Shown here one piece after another: positions 10,640 through 22,700 of a DNA stretch of 64,000 nt (positions are counted from its first letter, which is position 1; each line of letters begins with the position of its first letter). The notes beneath the pieces were generated by a model. It saw nothing but the letters and a program-made list of their open reading frames with translations. It searched no databases and was not told the origin of the DNA. The stretch spans positions 62,001 to 126,000 of the forward strand of contig NXFV01001589.1 in NCBI GenBank assembly GCA_002803225.1, in the 5' to 3' direction. The position numbers and the translations under genes were made by a program. Source of the DNA: Gamarada debralockiae. Taxonomy: Eukaryota; Ascomycota; Leotiomycetes; Helotiales; Hyphodiscaceae.

Positions 10640-11462
10640 TTAGTAGCCAGCGCTGATCAAGTAGTCCGCCAATTTTTCGACGGTGGTCGCTGCGTTCCCG
10701 GCAATCATGCTCTCGCCATAGTGAGCGATGAGGATAGCTTGTGTGGTCTTGACAATGACGACGCCTTCTCTGCCCTATTCGTGTTGCAAGAGTCAGTTAA
10801 GTTACTGGAAGTAGCACGTGCACTAGGCTTGATGGATGGTCGCAGGCTTTGGGTGCCTTGACGCATATGGCATTGGAGAAGAGGAAGAGGAAGAGGAAGA
10901 GGAAGAGGAAGAGGAAGAGGAAGAGGAAGAGGAAGAGGAAGAGGAAAAGTAGAACGAACCTTTCTTGCGTAGAGACTTCGATCCTCCGCTTTCGTAAGAA
11001 CGTATCTCTCCTTCGCAATGTACAATCCTTCAGCATAGAGCTGGTCGACCTTTCCACTCAAACCAGCAAGGACATCCTTCACCTCAGTCGAGAGGACCTG
11101 CATTCAAAATCAGCTTCAATTCCATCTAAATCTGCTATCCAGCTTCATTATATTGCATATCCCGAAACATGTATTGAGGTCGATGAAAGCGGGCGGGATC
11201 GAAGGTGTTGAAACGTACGTTGAAGTCAGGGCTCTGGGCCCAAACGCTGTCGCCTTTGACGCTGTAGATAGCTGCCTTGTCGATATGTTTGGAGCCAACA
11301 AGGCTATATCCCCATCAGCCCAATCCATTCCAACATCAAGTCTCTCAAACCGTCGTCGAAACATACCTGGAGTCAACATATTCTATTATCTCTAAGTTAG
11401 CCCAGCTCAAGGAGGGGTAATTATCTGTCAATGTGACTGCCTTACGCACCTTGCCATGACAT
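10640..11462 (-). CDS. PFY1: Profilin, actin-monomer binding protein
   Basis: Profilin binds G-actin, poly-proline proteins such as formins, and phosphoinositides, and feeds actin assembly at hyphal tips. Exons on the minus strand are 11462-11450, 11382-11367, 11303-11219, 11097-10960 and 10774-10640, giving 128 residues. The N terminus reads [20 protein letters not shown], the classic profilin start with the conserved W and Y of the poly-proline site. The C terminus ends with the stretch [12 protein letters not shown], equally diagnostic. Exons 1 and 2 are only 13 and 16 nt. Intron 4 (10775-10959) carries a long hexanucleotide microsatellite. All junctions are GT..AG and in frame. Confidence 0.95.
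10876..10947. repeat. GGAAGA hexanucleotide microsatellite
   Basis: About twelve uninterrupted copies of the purine hexamer GGAAGA (TCTTCC on the profilin sense strand) lie wholly inside profilin intron 4. On the sense strand this is a pyrimidine tract immediately downstream of the donor site. Confidence 0.95.
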
Positions 11463-11673
11463 CTTGACGGTTGCGTGTTAGTATTAACGAACAGAACAGG
11501 GCAAAAGCTTCTATGCGAAGATGATAGAAGAGAATTACAATAGTATTTGAAGGTTGTTGGATAGTGCTCTTGGAGTTGTCAATGTGATGTGATCCTCGCG
11601 CTTTAAGAATCTTAGGCTTCCCGATTGCCACTAAGCGAAGCGATAGTGGGGCTGTTGGTGAATTTTAGAAGTC
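11463..11673. other. Profilin 5' leader and promoter region
   Basis: This stretch upstream of the profilin ATG ends where the inverted-repeat element begins. No gene is seen. Confidence 0.5.
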
Positions 11674-11893
11674 CACCAGGGGGTGCGCTAACTCATGCAC
11701 CACTTCAAAAAGAAGTCACGACCACAACTCTCTAAGGAATAATTTATATCGAAAACTTTTGGTGCAAATTTTGAAGGCGCGTTCTTCGCGATCAAGCCGG
11801 TGTAATTTATAGCTCATTTGGACTTGGCGCTGTAAAGTTATTAAGGATTGAATTTTCAAAGTGGTGCATGAGTTAGTGCAACCCCTTGGTGGT
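11674..11893. mobile_element. MITE-like element with long terminal inverted repeats
   Basis: The left arm (from CCACCAGGGGG at 11674 through CTAACTCATGCACCACTT) and the right arm (ending CCCCTTGGTGG at 11893) are inverted copies of each other. They match over about 36 bases with a few mismatches and one or two single-base gaps; the core GCACCACTT/AAGTGGTGC and the CTAACTCAT block are exact. The element is about 220 bp, AT-rich inside and has no coding capacity. A clear target-site duplication was not found. It lies between profilin and the next gene, in promoter-like sequence. The class of parent transposon cannot be named from the sequence. Confidence 0.75.
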
Positions 11894-13766
11894 CGAAAGT
11901 ACAAGGACTTGGGAATCGACTCAAAAATACAACAAATTTAAAGGAATCACTTTGTTTCGCTGCAAAGAGCGAGCGCCGGCACAACAAAGGGAGGAACAAG
12001 AGCCGCGTACAAAAGGAAGAAACAAAGACATACTCTCTGTCACGTGTCTTAAGGCAGGGTCAGGCTCGTCCGTCATCACAAGGCTCTCAACACAGCTCGC
12101 ATTTATCCTCTATGCAAATCGACGGCAGTGTCAGACAAGACAGTGCACCTTATCTCTTTCAAAGGCATTTATGCACCGGGGAGTACAGGCTGGTTCTCAA
12201 TTCTTCGACAGGAGTCGCGAGGCTGGCTGAATTCAAATTGCATTTTACACAATGACCGAATGCCGAATCTCAAGTATCAAGAGTTACAATTGCCTCATGA
12301 ATACGCCCGGAGGGGAAGGAGCAAGCATCAAAGATTGAACTTCAACGGAGTATCTGTTCAAGGACCGATTCATTCGCAACCTGACGACGACAATGAGGAT
12401 ATAAACACTGCAGATCATACCATAAGGATCCCCTGGAAATTCCGAGTGCAAATCTGCGTCTCTCGAGTATTAATAAACAGGCTTTCCCAGCACCTAGGAT
12501 TCTCTGACTTCGATTCGCATCCTCTCCTTGTTACAGAACATCTTTGAAACTGGCGCCATCAGCTCACTTCCCGCCCCAACTTTCAGACGAAAAGACAGTC
12601 GATTGTCAGCTGTCCGCGTCAACAATTTCACAACGCATCTCGAGAGATCTGAGTCGATGCAGGTTCACCACGGCTCAAATTCTCCGCGCGAGATGGATGT
12701 AGCACAGCTGTACAAAGACAGATTGGACGGCGGTGACTGAAAGCAATTTACGAGCTAACCCGTGCCTCCTCAGATTACAGGAGGTTGCCAAGTTAGGAAA
12801 TAAGGAATTGAACCCAACGAATCACCTTTTCTCGCGTTCCACTCTGCGAGTCAATTCGAGTAAGTTCAACAAATGCTTGTTGACACTTGACAAAATCATG
12901 GGGAAGAAACCTTTGGCCTCCCGATTGATCGGTGACATCTCAGTTCCAACGGAAAATCCAGGTGTGCACGTCCGTGGTTTCATCTCATCACTGTTGTACG
13001 ATCAGCATCAAGCATTTCAAGCGACAAGAACCTCCACCCCCAAAATCTCTGTGCCACAGACGACGACCCTTCCGTCAACACCAACTCGGACACATACGGA
13101 CTGCATTTCATATCGAACTCTGGGAATTGGATATGCAACAACAATGATACCAAATCGGTTCTTATCCAGCCATTCTCCAACTACCCACGACTAACTGCAA
13201 TTTGGCTGTATTCATCACAGATGAAGTTGTCTATGACCCCTGTCATTGGGCCACTCGTAAGATTAATGCGTCCCCGTCGACCCATGTCTGATACGTGCAA
13301 GTACCCACCGAAGTACCTTTCCTTCCCTTCGAGAAGCTGCCGTGGGATGACCTCGTTTTTTATTACTTCCTTGTCAAAATTTCAACGGGAACTCCACAGG
13401 CTTTCGCCCTTATCCCAGTGGTCGATCAACCTTGCACCTTAATCAAATTATCATCCCATCAACCTCAAACACCCATATCAGTCCTGCAGTGCAGGGCTGA
13501 CATCAAACTTCTGTTGGCGGAAGATAAATCAATTGTCTTCCTCGTGCTCTCCTCTTTTCCGCCACTTTGTCCATTTGCATTACACTCCTTTTTTCTCTGC
13601 AAAGATCTATTCAATCAAGGGTTTCCTGGTGAACCTGTCCACTCCTTTATATCAATTTTGTAATAAGCATAAACTGCTCAAGCGGTCGTTTCATCGGTCT
13701 TTACCACTTCGCACTCCTCAGATCCACCAATCATTCTTCCATCAAACCAAATCCGCAACAAAAAAA
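11894..13766 (+). other. Long upstream region / possible leader of the 13767 gene
   Basis: This 1.9-kb stretch carries several overlapping short plus-strand frames (at 11886-12230, 12128-12547, 12733-13194 and 13295-13663). None forms a recognisable protein or a convincing spliced gene. The frame of the downstream protein is open from 13533, but the preferred ATG is at 13767 after an A-rich run. The region may be a long promoter, a leader with upstream ORFs, or an unrecognised non-coding transcript. Confidence 0.4.
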
Positions 13767-16310
13767 ATGGCCAAAACGAGTACGCGGTCCAGGTCGGCGA
13801 AGACCCAGTTAGGAGGGGGTGTGAGAGGCCGAGACGCAGACTTTCCTAGTGCGCCAATAGATGTTACAGGTGATGCACAGGCCAAGGTCATCGACATAAA
13901 CACAGCAAGGCAATTCGAGTTCAGTCGGATGGAGCGGAATAAACTTCCAGAGAGACCTAGTACCTCCGGTGGACCTGCAGCAAACCTTTCAATGCGAAGA
14001 AACGCTGAAAAGAGGGAAACAAAGGACGATTTACACTTCAACCCTGGGGGGGCATATGGCACTGGGACAACCTTCTACAACTTTCCTCTCCCGGGCTCAC
14101 TTCCTACACCGGGCAATACACCAAGGTCGTCCCCTCCCTTCCGAACGTCGTCGTTGCCTCGTGCAGAGACACCAGATTCAATGGAAGCTACACCAGCACA
14201 TCTGAATGTTCCACAAATGGAGATTGGGATGGCTCTAGGAAGTCCAACTCATCAGCCCGCAGACTGGCAGTCCCAAGTTCCAGTTGTACCCTCCGCTAGG
14301 AATGAAACTCCGGATTCGGTGGATACTTATGTCGATAACGATGCCCATGTTGCTGCTCCATCAAAACAGAAAGCCAGCAAGTGGAAGATCTTTGGAGGTC
14401 TGTTTGGTGGAAGCAAGAAGAACAATGGAGGGTCACCACAGGCGTTCTATCAGCTACAACCAGAGGGAGTAGTTGTTCAAACCACGGGAGCAGCAGATTA
14501 CGCCAATTTTAGAGAGCCGGTCAGCTCGAGTGAGCAAAAGCCGAGTAAATCTCGAAGTAGAGGAAGGACGAATTCCCAACGGAAGGCTGAGGAGCACAAG
14601 CCAGACATGAAGAGGGCACACACGGTACCTCTGAACTTCGACTTCCAAGACTCCAGCCAGGGAAGAACGATGACTGGGACTCCAGAAATAACGCTTGATG
14701 GAGGGCCATTGAATGTACATCCCGGCAAGAAGCATCTACACGGGGGGCCATTACTGGATGTCGATATCCCTTCCATTGAAATGGAGCGGTATAGCATCAT
14801 GTTTGGAAGTCTCCTTCAAAAACCCAATGGAACTTCCTCATCCTTACTCGCAAGACGACAAGCAACGCTTGACAGGCTCAAGACCGTCAATGAAGCCCTT
14901 GCTTTAAAGGTTACTCTTCGATCTACCCTTCTTTCAGTGAAATTTCCTAACGAACGTGAACAGGAACAAGAATTGGAGGCAAAAGCAAAGCAACTCCGAC
15001 CTAGGCGGGCCACTTCGCCTCAACCGACGAAGAGTCCAGCATTCTCACTGTTCCCAAATACACCATCTCGATTAACTGTGAGGGATGGCTCTTCATCCCC
15101 TAATCGCCGCTCTCCTCTTCAGCGCTCCAACACGTCCCCGGCAGCTCTTTCTCCGTCTCGTCCTACTTTTGCTCCTGGACCAGGAAACGAAACACATGCC
15201 ACTCTCATGGCACCAGGACCCCACGTTCCCATGATACCCGAATCTGAAAATACCAGCCACCGAAAACGTGAGCCAAAAACCTCCAAGCAAACATCAGAAG
15301 CTCCGCCGAAGACCCAATTATCAACCCGCAACTGGTCACCAGAAGAATCACACTTAACTCTCGACTCACCATCCAGCGAAGTCGAAGAAGAAGACATTTA
15401 CGATCCCGCACCATTCCCAATGAAGCCCAGACTCGAGGAACCGACATGGCAAATGATCGTACCGCAGCACGGTCCCGCTCTCCCAGTCTCAGGCTCCACA
15501 GGCTCCACAAGCTCCAGCTCAGAGCACTCAACCTCCACATCAGCATCAAGCATCTCATCAACATCCATCGCTCCTTTCACCGCCTCCAATCTCAAAACAG
15601 TAAAGATCCAAGCACCACCACCCAAACTCCGCTCCCGCAGCGCAACAACCACATCATCGAACCATCCTCGTCGTAAAGACTCCGAAGCCTCACTTGCATC
15701 ATCATCTACTTCCAATACCTCAGCACCCAATAAGTCCCTCGACATCGAGAAGAAATACACCGAGCAAGACGAGCAGGAACAACGCCTGAAAACAGCAGCA
15801 GACGTTTCCATTGCGCGCCAAATCTCCGTCTCGCGACAGCAACGCCAGCTATTAATCCCCATAAGAGCAAATAGCAATCCCAACCTAAAGGTGAAATACA
15901 ACCAAAACTTCCCTTCGCCCCTCAACATCAACATGAACCGCGTCGCCTCACCACTCGGCGCCGTCGCCAGCGCTGCTTGTGCCGAATCTTCAATCGATCG
16001 TAATGGACGACCGGTGGCGGAGAGGAAAGGGAGTAAGAGCGGGCCCGTGAGCGAGAGGTTGGTGGCTGCGAGTGTCAAGCCCAGTACGCCTACATTAGTA
16101 GTGGTGGGGAACGGAGAAAAGGAGAAGATGTGGGATGGGAAGGCGGTCGAGAGTCCGATTTCGACGGGGAGTGGGGAGATTAGAGTTGGTCTTGCGGTGG
16201 GGACGCATGACCATGGGCGAAGTGGGTTGAGTCCTGGGGAGGTGCATGGGCATCAGCATCGGAAGAGTGAGAGGGTAGTTGTTGAGCGTATTAGTGTTGC
16301 TTCGAGCTAA
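13767..16310 (+). CDS. Uncharacterised Ser/Pro-rich protein with basic patches
   Basis: I do not recognise a named family. With a 54-nt intron removed (14910-14963; donor after ALALK, branch CCTAAC, acceptor AACAG) the product is about 829 residues. The start MAKTSTRSRSAKTQLGG is basic and preceded by a run of A. A Gly/Lys patch, KASKWKIFGGLFGGSKKNN, lies near residue 200. A more ordered, probably helical segment with PSIEMERYSIMFGSLLQK and LARRQATLDRLKTVNEALAL lies around residues 335-380. The remainder is Ser/Thr/Pro-rich, with many SP and TP sites, and likely disordered. No signal peptide or membrane segment is seen. The helical segment is the best handle for finding relatives. If the 54-nt piece is not an intron, the protein is 18 residues longer with no frame change. 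Confidence 0.8.
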   Translation: MAKTSTRSRSAKTQLGGGVRGRDADFPSAPIDVTGDAQAKVIDINTARQFEFSRMERNKLPERPSTSGGPAANLSMRRNAEKRETKDDLHFNPGGAYGTGTTFYNFPLPGSLPTPGNTPRSSPPFRTSSLPRAETPDSMEATPAHLNVPQMEIGMALGSPTHQPADWQSQVPVVPSARNETPDSVDTYVDNDAHVAAPSKQKASKWKIFGGLFGGSKKNNGGSPQAFYQLQPEGVVVQTTGAADYANFREPVSSSEQKPSKSRSRGRTNSQRKAEEHKPDMKRAHTVPLNFDFQDSSQGRTMTGTPEITLDGGPLNVHPGKKHLHGGPLLDVDIPSIEMERYSIMFGSLLQKPNGTSSSLLARRQATLDRLKTVNEALALKVTLRSTLLSVKFPNEREQEQELEAKAKQLRPRRATSPQPTKSPAFSLFPNTPSRLTVRDGSSSPNRRSPLQRSNTSPAALSPSRPTFAPGPGNETHATLMAPGPHVPMIPESENTSHRKREPKTSKQTSEAPPKTQLSTRNWSPEESHLTLDSPSSEVEEEDIYDPAPFPMKPRLEEPTWQMIVPQHGPALPVSGSTGSTSSSSEHSTSTSASSISSTSIAPFTASNLKTVKIQAPPPKLRSRSATTTSSNHPRRKDSEASLASSSTSNTSAPNKSLDIEKKYTEQDEQEQRLKTAADVSIARQISVSRQQRQLLIPIRANSNPNLKVKYNQNFPSPLNINMNRVASPLGAVASAACAESSIDRNGRPVAERKGSKSGPVSERLVAASVKPSTPTLVVVGNGEKEKMWDGKAVESPISTGSGEIRVGLAVGTHDHGRSGLSPGEVHGHQHRKSERVVVERISVASS

Positions 16311-16738
16311 AAGTTAGATCGCTGGGCTTGGATTTTTGGGATTTTCTTTATTTTAGAAGAAGAAAGACCAGGCGTTGGGCATGGGAAGTGTGTATGGGTT
16401 GGTTGTGCATGGTGAGATACTCTGGAAGTACTTCACATGGTTTTGTATCTTTGGTATATACCCAGATGCATTTGCACTGGCGTTTGGAGAGGGTTTCAAG
16501 CCCGGGCTTAATCTTTGGGCTTTGGATGACATGACGGAGTACATATGATACCAAATTGAAATTTTGATGGTCAATGTATTTCCTGACCATATTGTCTTGT
16601 TGAAATGTGTCGTCGTTCAAGACAATAGCCTCAAGCTGTCAACGCAATGTAAGTCAAAGTTCAGATGGCAGCTTCAACACTTCTCGACTAATATTGGCCT
16701 TGAGAAAGAATCTTTAATCGGCACACCATGCTTACAAC
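16311..16738. other. Convergent 3' region before SLH1
   Basis: This lies between the stop codons of the 829-residue protein (+) and SLH1 (-). Short frames on both strands show no family resemblance; it is most likely two facing 3' untranslated regions. Confidence 0.6.
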
Positions 16739-19700
16739 TCAAGTCGCCCCGGCGCTCCCAGCTCCAGCAACACTCTCTTTTCCCATAGCCTCTTTCCCCT
16801 TATCCTTCTTCCCATCATCCCCAACCCTCGGTACATCCGGAATCTCCACTCCTATCACCTTATACATCATGCCCACATACCCATCACTCACGGCCCAAAC
16901 ATCATACTTCCTCCCATCCTTAAACCCGCCCTCTTCCTCCTCCGGTAACTTGATTTCCGCTTTCGCAGTCAACTTCGATCCTCTGCCCTTCCCATCAGTT
17001 GCGATCCCTACTCTCTTCAAAGCGATAATCTCGTCCCGATCCTCCCGACATAATACCACGAACCATCCTTCCGTCTGCGATTTTGGGAAGCGCGGGGCGT
17101 AGATCTTGCCATTTTTCTCGTTATATGGGTTCTTGCGAGTGAGAACGATGGTTAGGGATAGGGCGGTGATGTCTTGGATGTCGACCTTAAGATTGGGAAG
17201 CATGAGGGCGGCTTTTTGGAAACGCTGGGATTGAGCTGCGCCAAGCTTCAGGTTAGAGAGCGTATCTTCGTATGCGGGTTGGGATTGCGCGGATAGATCC
17301 TGCAAGGTTGTAGGTAGCTTGTTGTTAGCTGGAACTTCTGTTGACACGCCAGGCAGGATCGAGAGCGGATAGTCGGTAGGCCAGCGAGCGCTCTTGATGC
17401 ACTGCATCAGTGTGATCATTTGCATGACACTGGAAAGATATCCGAGTTCAGTCAAGACATCGATACTAGCTTGCATAACACGGATAGCTTGGTCGAGAAC
17501 ACTGGTTTGATCACCGACGTAATCGCTGATTGGCAGATCGATGCGCGACATGTGTGCTTGAAGTAAGAGGAAAGCTTTGACATGTGGATCCCACATAGGT
17601 AGGTTGTCGAACGCAGATGCTGGGATAGGAAGATTCCTGGAGAGCTCGGCGTTGATGAGGTCTTCGTTGTGGCGGACAGGCAGCTCGTCGTATTCTGTTG
17701 CACTGCACATCCAGGATAGTACGTCTGCGAAAGTTGCGTCGCGCTTGGCGTGCTTAACGAGATGGCGGATTGTACGGTGCGAAAGATAGTAGTAACTCAT
17801 AATCTTGCCTAAAACAGTGGAGTCGACATCACCATTGGGGTGGATCTCGATACATTTCGACTCAGCAAGCTCGTTGAGTGACTTGTCCACCATTGAGATC
17901 ATGTATTCGTTGGCCATTTGCTGGGCAGCTATCGTATTGTGTTCTTCTGCTGAGATCTCGAGGCCATAGTAGGACGGATTCTTGTGAAGACGTCGGAAGA
18001 AGAACGTCCAGGTCAAATAGTCGAGGGCATCCTGCTTGGTTGTAATTGTTTCTGCTGATACTTCGGCGCCAAGATGGTTATCCAAAACCAGATGGAGTGA
18101 GGATTCAACTGGAAAGCCGGTATGCAGGAAGTGCTTGTAGAATGCCTTCTTTGAGTCTTGAGTGAAGATACGGGCAATACCTGAAGTGTCGAATTGTGGA
18201 CGACCAGCACGACCAAGCATTTGCAAAACATCGGTCAGATCCATGTCCTTGTAGCCTTCGACCTTGGCGTCGAAGTATTGGGTTCCCTTGACGACAACTA
18301 GATGGGCTGGAAGGTTGACACCCCAAGCTAGAGTACTCGTAGCTACTAGAATCTGGATCTTGTTGTTCGCAAACAATTCTTCTGCGAGCGAACGATCGGA
18401 TTCAACAAGACCAGCGTGATGCAGACCGATTCCAAAGCTAAGTGCTTCCTTCAGAGCGTCATCCTGTACCCGAGAAAGATTGAGCTGTAGGTCTTCCTCT
18501 GACATCTTAACGAATCGACGAGGGTTGTCCTCCATACCACAGAAGTTGATCAAGTCTTTGGCCGTCAAGCGTGTCTGTCTGCGAGAGGCAACGAAAACAA
18601 TCACAGGCTTATTTGGGCTGTGAGTCTTGATGGCCAGGAAGGTGGGTCTGTTCATCGACTGCATCAACGGACAGAAGCCACGAACTTCAGGGAAGCCATC
18701 AATGAAGATCTCCAGCGGGACTGGACGAACGCTATGGCGAAAGTTGAACAATCCTTCTTTGACACCAAGCCAATTACCCAAGTCCATGGCATTTGCGCAA
18801 GCCGTTGACATGCCCATTAGTCTGACCGAGCCTTTTGATTGTGCTGCAATGTAATTCATACGAGAGACAATAATCTCAAGAATTGGTCCTCGATCCAATC
18901 CGAGAAGATGTATCTCATCAATGATCACCAAGCTAACCTGTTTAACATATCCTCTGGTTTGCCAAGATCTAGAAATACCATCCCATTTCTCAGGAGTAGT
19001 AATGATGATATCTGCGTCTTTGATAGTTCGTGTGTCGGGTGTGTTGTCTCCGGTCAACTCGACAAGCTTCAACCCCAATCTTTTGGTAAGTCGAACACCC
19101 CAGTCTTTGACACGCTCGCGGACAAGTGCTTTCATGGGTGCAATATAGACAACCTTGGAACCGGGCTTCTCCCGGAAAGCCCACCACATAGCCAGCTCAC
19201 AGGCAATGGTCTTCCCAGATCCGGTTGGTGAGCCGAGCAAGATATTTGCAGGCGTGTGGTACAAGGTATGGAAAAGCTGAGTTTGCATTGGGTTGAAGAA
19301 CTGGAATCTCTCACCGTACAACTCTTCCAATGCTGGGTTCTTGAGGGCGCTGATCGGTAAAGGTTGGAGATTGAGGAGATCCGTGTAAACGCTCTCTGTG
19401 TCCGGCCTGATCAGGTGTTGAAAGGAGATCGCGTGAACAGTCTCTGCCCCAAGCCATCTATCGGACACTGCTCTGACATAGATCTGAGTAGGTAAGGGAT
19501 CCGAAAGTGGAATTGTGAAGTTGAGCTCGTGATCATCGTACAGCTTCCGCCTATTCAGAATGAAGAACTCATGATGGAAGATTTCCGAAGTCTCTGAGTT
19601 CTCAACCCAGATCCAGTAGCTCTCAGATGTCCCATGATGACGATCGTTCCAACGGAAGTCTGGCGTTAAATAAAGGCGGATTCTGAGAACATCTCTGTTG

Positions 19701-22700
19701 AGTGGAGCTATCTCGGCTTCGATGCTTATTGTTGGGAAATTGTCAAGGATCTTGGATATGGTCTTTCCAGCTCCATGATTATGCACCAGTGATCCAATTT
19801 CGGCAGCATCCATTTCTCGAAGTGTCTCGATAGAAACCGCATCTTTTGAGTCCAGCTGATTTAGGACAGGCTTCGGTAATTCGAATTGGTGTAGAGGATG
19901 CTGGAATACCCAGATTCTCTTCTCAATGGATTTGCAAAGAGAAAGTAGCACCAGACACTGGTGCCCCCATCGACGATTCAGAGCGATCATAAAGAGGGCT
20001 CTGCAGATTCTGGCAGCTTGCTGTGCGACGTAATTTGAGTCGTTCGCCAGCGCAAAATCTTCTAGATTTGCTCGTGAGATATAGGACTGTAAAAGAATGT
20101 TTGTCTTTGCGTGCGGCGAATCAATGCTTTCTCCGACTTCGCAAGGCGTAGCTTCGTCTTTCAGCTTCGTGAGCTCTTTAGATTCAGTATCCCGAGATTG
20201 AATATTGTCAAATTCTCCACTCATGGCGATCATTTTCAGGATATCGGCCTCCGTTGCCATTGGCCGCATCATGGTGTTGAAAATCTGAATACTCGTATGG
20301 AGGATGTAAAATTGACTTGCAATTCGACCGACATCCTTGCTTCGGAGCTCATCAGTTGTCTCGTTGAAAATGATCATTTGACTCTGTTGGAGAGTCCTGG
20401 CGGCCTGTATAACAAGCTGTCGACGACGCTGTACCAAAGTCGGATCGTCGCGGATCTCTGCCCAGTCTATGCCATATGTCAGAGGGTTGCGTTGCATCCG
20501 AACGAACAGATAAGAATATCCAAGCCATTGTACTGCTTCTGGTACCGAAGTCACTGTTCCAAGTCCAATCTCGGCATTCAGGTTGTCAACAAGATGCTTT
20601 GAAAATCGTGATTCGATCGGGACTTGGGCTGTGACTGCTTGGAGATAATGGGGGAGCTTGTCTTGGGTCGTGCAAATCATACCAATACCAGTGTCTTGGA
20701 ATTGGGGACGACCAGCACGACCAAAGATCTGAAGAACATCCAAGATACCGAGGTCGATGAATTTTCCGTCTTGAGCACTGTATACCTGAGTGCCTTTGAT
20801 GATAACCGCCGCTGCGGGCAAGTTGACACCCCAGGCCAGGGTAGCCGTACAGCAGAGGACTTTTAACACTCCGCTGCCGAACAGTTTCTCCATCAGATTT
20901 CGGTCAGATCGAGCCATTCCTGCATGATGAATTCCGATACCTTTGGGTAGCAGTTCACGAAGTTCTCTACCTCTCGAGCTCTTCATGTCCTTGACTGCTG
21001 CTTCATACTGAGGATGGCCGGTTGGATCGAAGAGATCTATGCAGGCCTGATCAATGGCCTTCTCATAGAGCATCTTGGCTGTATTAAAAGTGTCCTTCCT
21101 GGAGTGAACGAAGACCATGACTTGATGGTCTTGTTCTAACATTTCGCGGACCTTTTCGAAGGCCACAGTATCAATGTTGTCGCGGGAGGTCTTAGTCCCC
21201 GCTTTGCCCTTGACGCCAATGAAATGCTGCTCGAGAGGAACAGGTCTGAAACTTGCATCGAAGTAGAATAGACCAGCGTATCGATTGACTTTCAGGAAAT
21301 CTGCAACATCGACGTAGTTTGGAAGAGTGGCAGACAATCCGACGATTCGGATAAGTGATTGAGTGCTTTCGACTTGACGTTCAGTACGCGCTACCAAAGA
21401 TTCGAGGACTGATCCACGGTCATCGTGAAGCATGTGAACTTCATCTATGATGAGCAAGCGGACCTTCTGAACTAATTCTGTGTCCCCAGTGCCTTTGCGT
21501 GTTACAACGTCCCATTTCTCGGGAGTAGTGACAATGATTTGTGTTTCAAGGATTTCCTTCTTGGTGAGATGCATGTCACCAGTCAACTCTCTGGCTTGTA
21601 TGCCCAGCCAAGCAAGGCGACCGCCGAGCTTTTGGGTGATTTCAGCAGCCAAAGCTTTCATCGGAGCTACGTAGACAATCTTGAAGTCTTCTAAGTTGAC
21701 AGCGAAGTCTGATGACTCCGGTGCTTCCGCAGGATTGGGAGAGACATTTTGGCCAATGGCATGAAGGATGGTCAGCATAGCTGCATCGGTTTTACCCTGA
21801 AAACTGTCAATATCAAGCAGCGTATCAGACTATTGGGCAGACTTACAGCACCAGTAGGAGCACATATGAGCATGTTCTCACTAGTTTGGTACGCAACCGG
21901 ATAGACCAAACTTTGCATGCGATTCAAAGACTTATAGCCCTTGAAAGTTCTTCTGCAAAGGCCGTCCATCTCTGCTATTTTGACGAGCTTTCGACCTTTC
22001 CCAAGGGTTCCAACCTTCCCTGCAGGGATCGAGTACTCTTCATATTTCTATTTCGGGTCAGAATCTACAATAAAAGAAAGCCATGCTTGCATACCTCGTG
22101 TTCTTTTCGCTCACTACCCACAGGTAAGGCGTATTTGCGACCTCGTGAGTCAAGAGTGTTCCCAGCAGAATAAGCTTTATACACATGAGGATACTGAGGA
22201 CCATCACGGTCGATGCTTGGACCCAATGTAGCATACTTATGCTCATAATCCCTCCGTCTCAAAGCCTCTTCTCGCTCGCGTTTCGTTTGCAGTTTCCCAA
22301 AGATCCCTTCATCCTTAATCGTGGACAAAGGCGATGCTGCTGTGATATCTTTCCGGTGAGAAATGAGTTCAATAACCAAATCCAAATCGTCAAAACCAAT
22401 GATATCGGTCAATGTTGATTGCAGTTCTTCTTCCACACTATCCGAAGCGAGAAGGGCCATAATCTGTTGTTGGAGGTCTTCTCCAGAAAGACCTTGCTTC
22501 TTTGCTGCAAAGCCGATACATTTGCTTGTTAGCCATTGCGATCCGTAGCCTCTAGCATTCGAATTCGCGCTCATATCCGGGATCAGATCATCGTTGTGAT
22601 CGCTGCTGTAAACATCTTCCTCACTGTCGCTGATGAAGTCCCACACGTCATCTCCACTGTTTCCAGAGGCAAACCCATCGTCCTCATCAAAGTCGAACTC

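Noticed and set aside
12128..13194. Possible spliced gene from the frames at 12128-12547 and 12733-13194
   Set aside because: No GT..AG combination gave a protein I could relate to a family; left as an unexplained upstream region.
15398..16078. 226-codon minus-strand frame
   Set aside because: Antisense shadow of the Ser-rich 829-residue protein.
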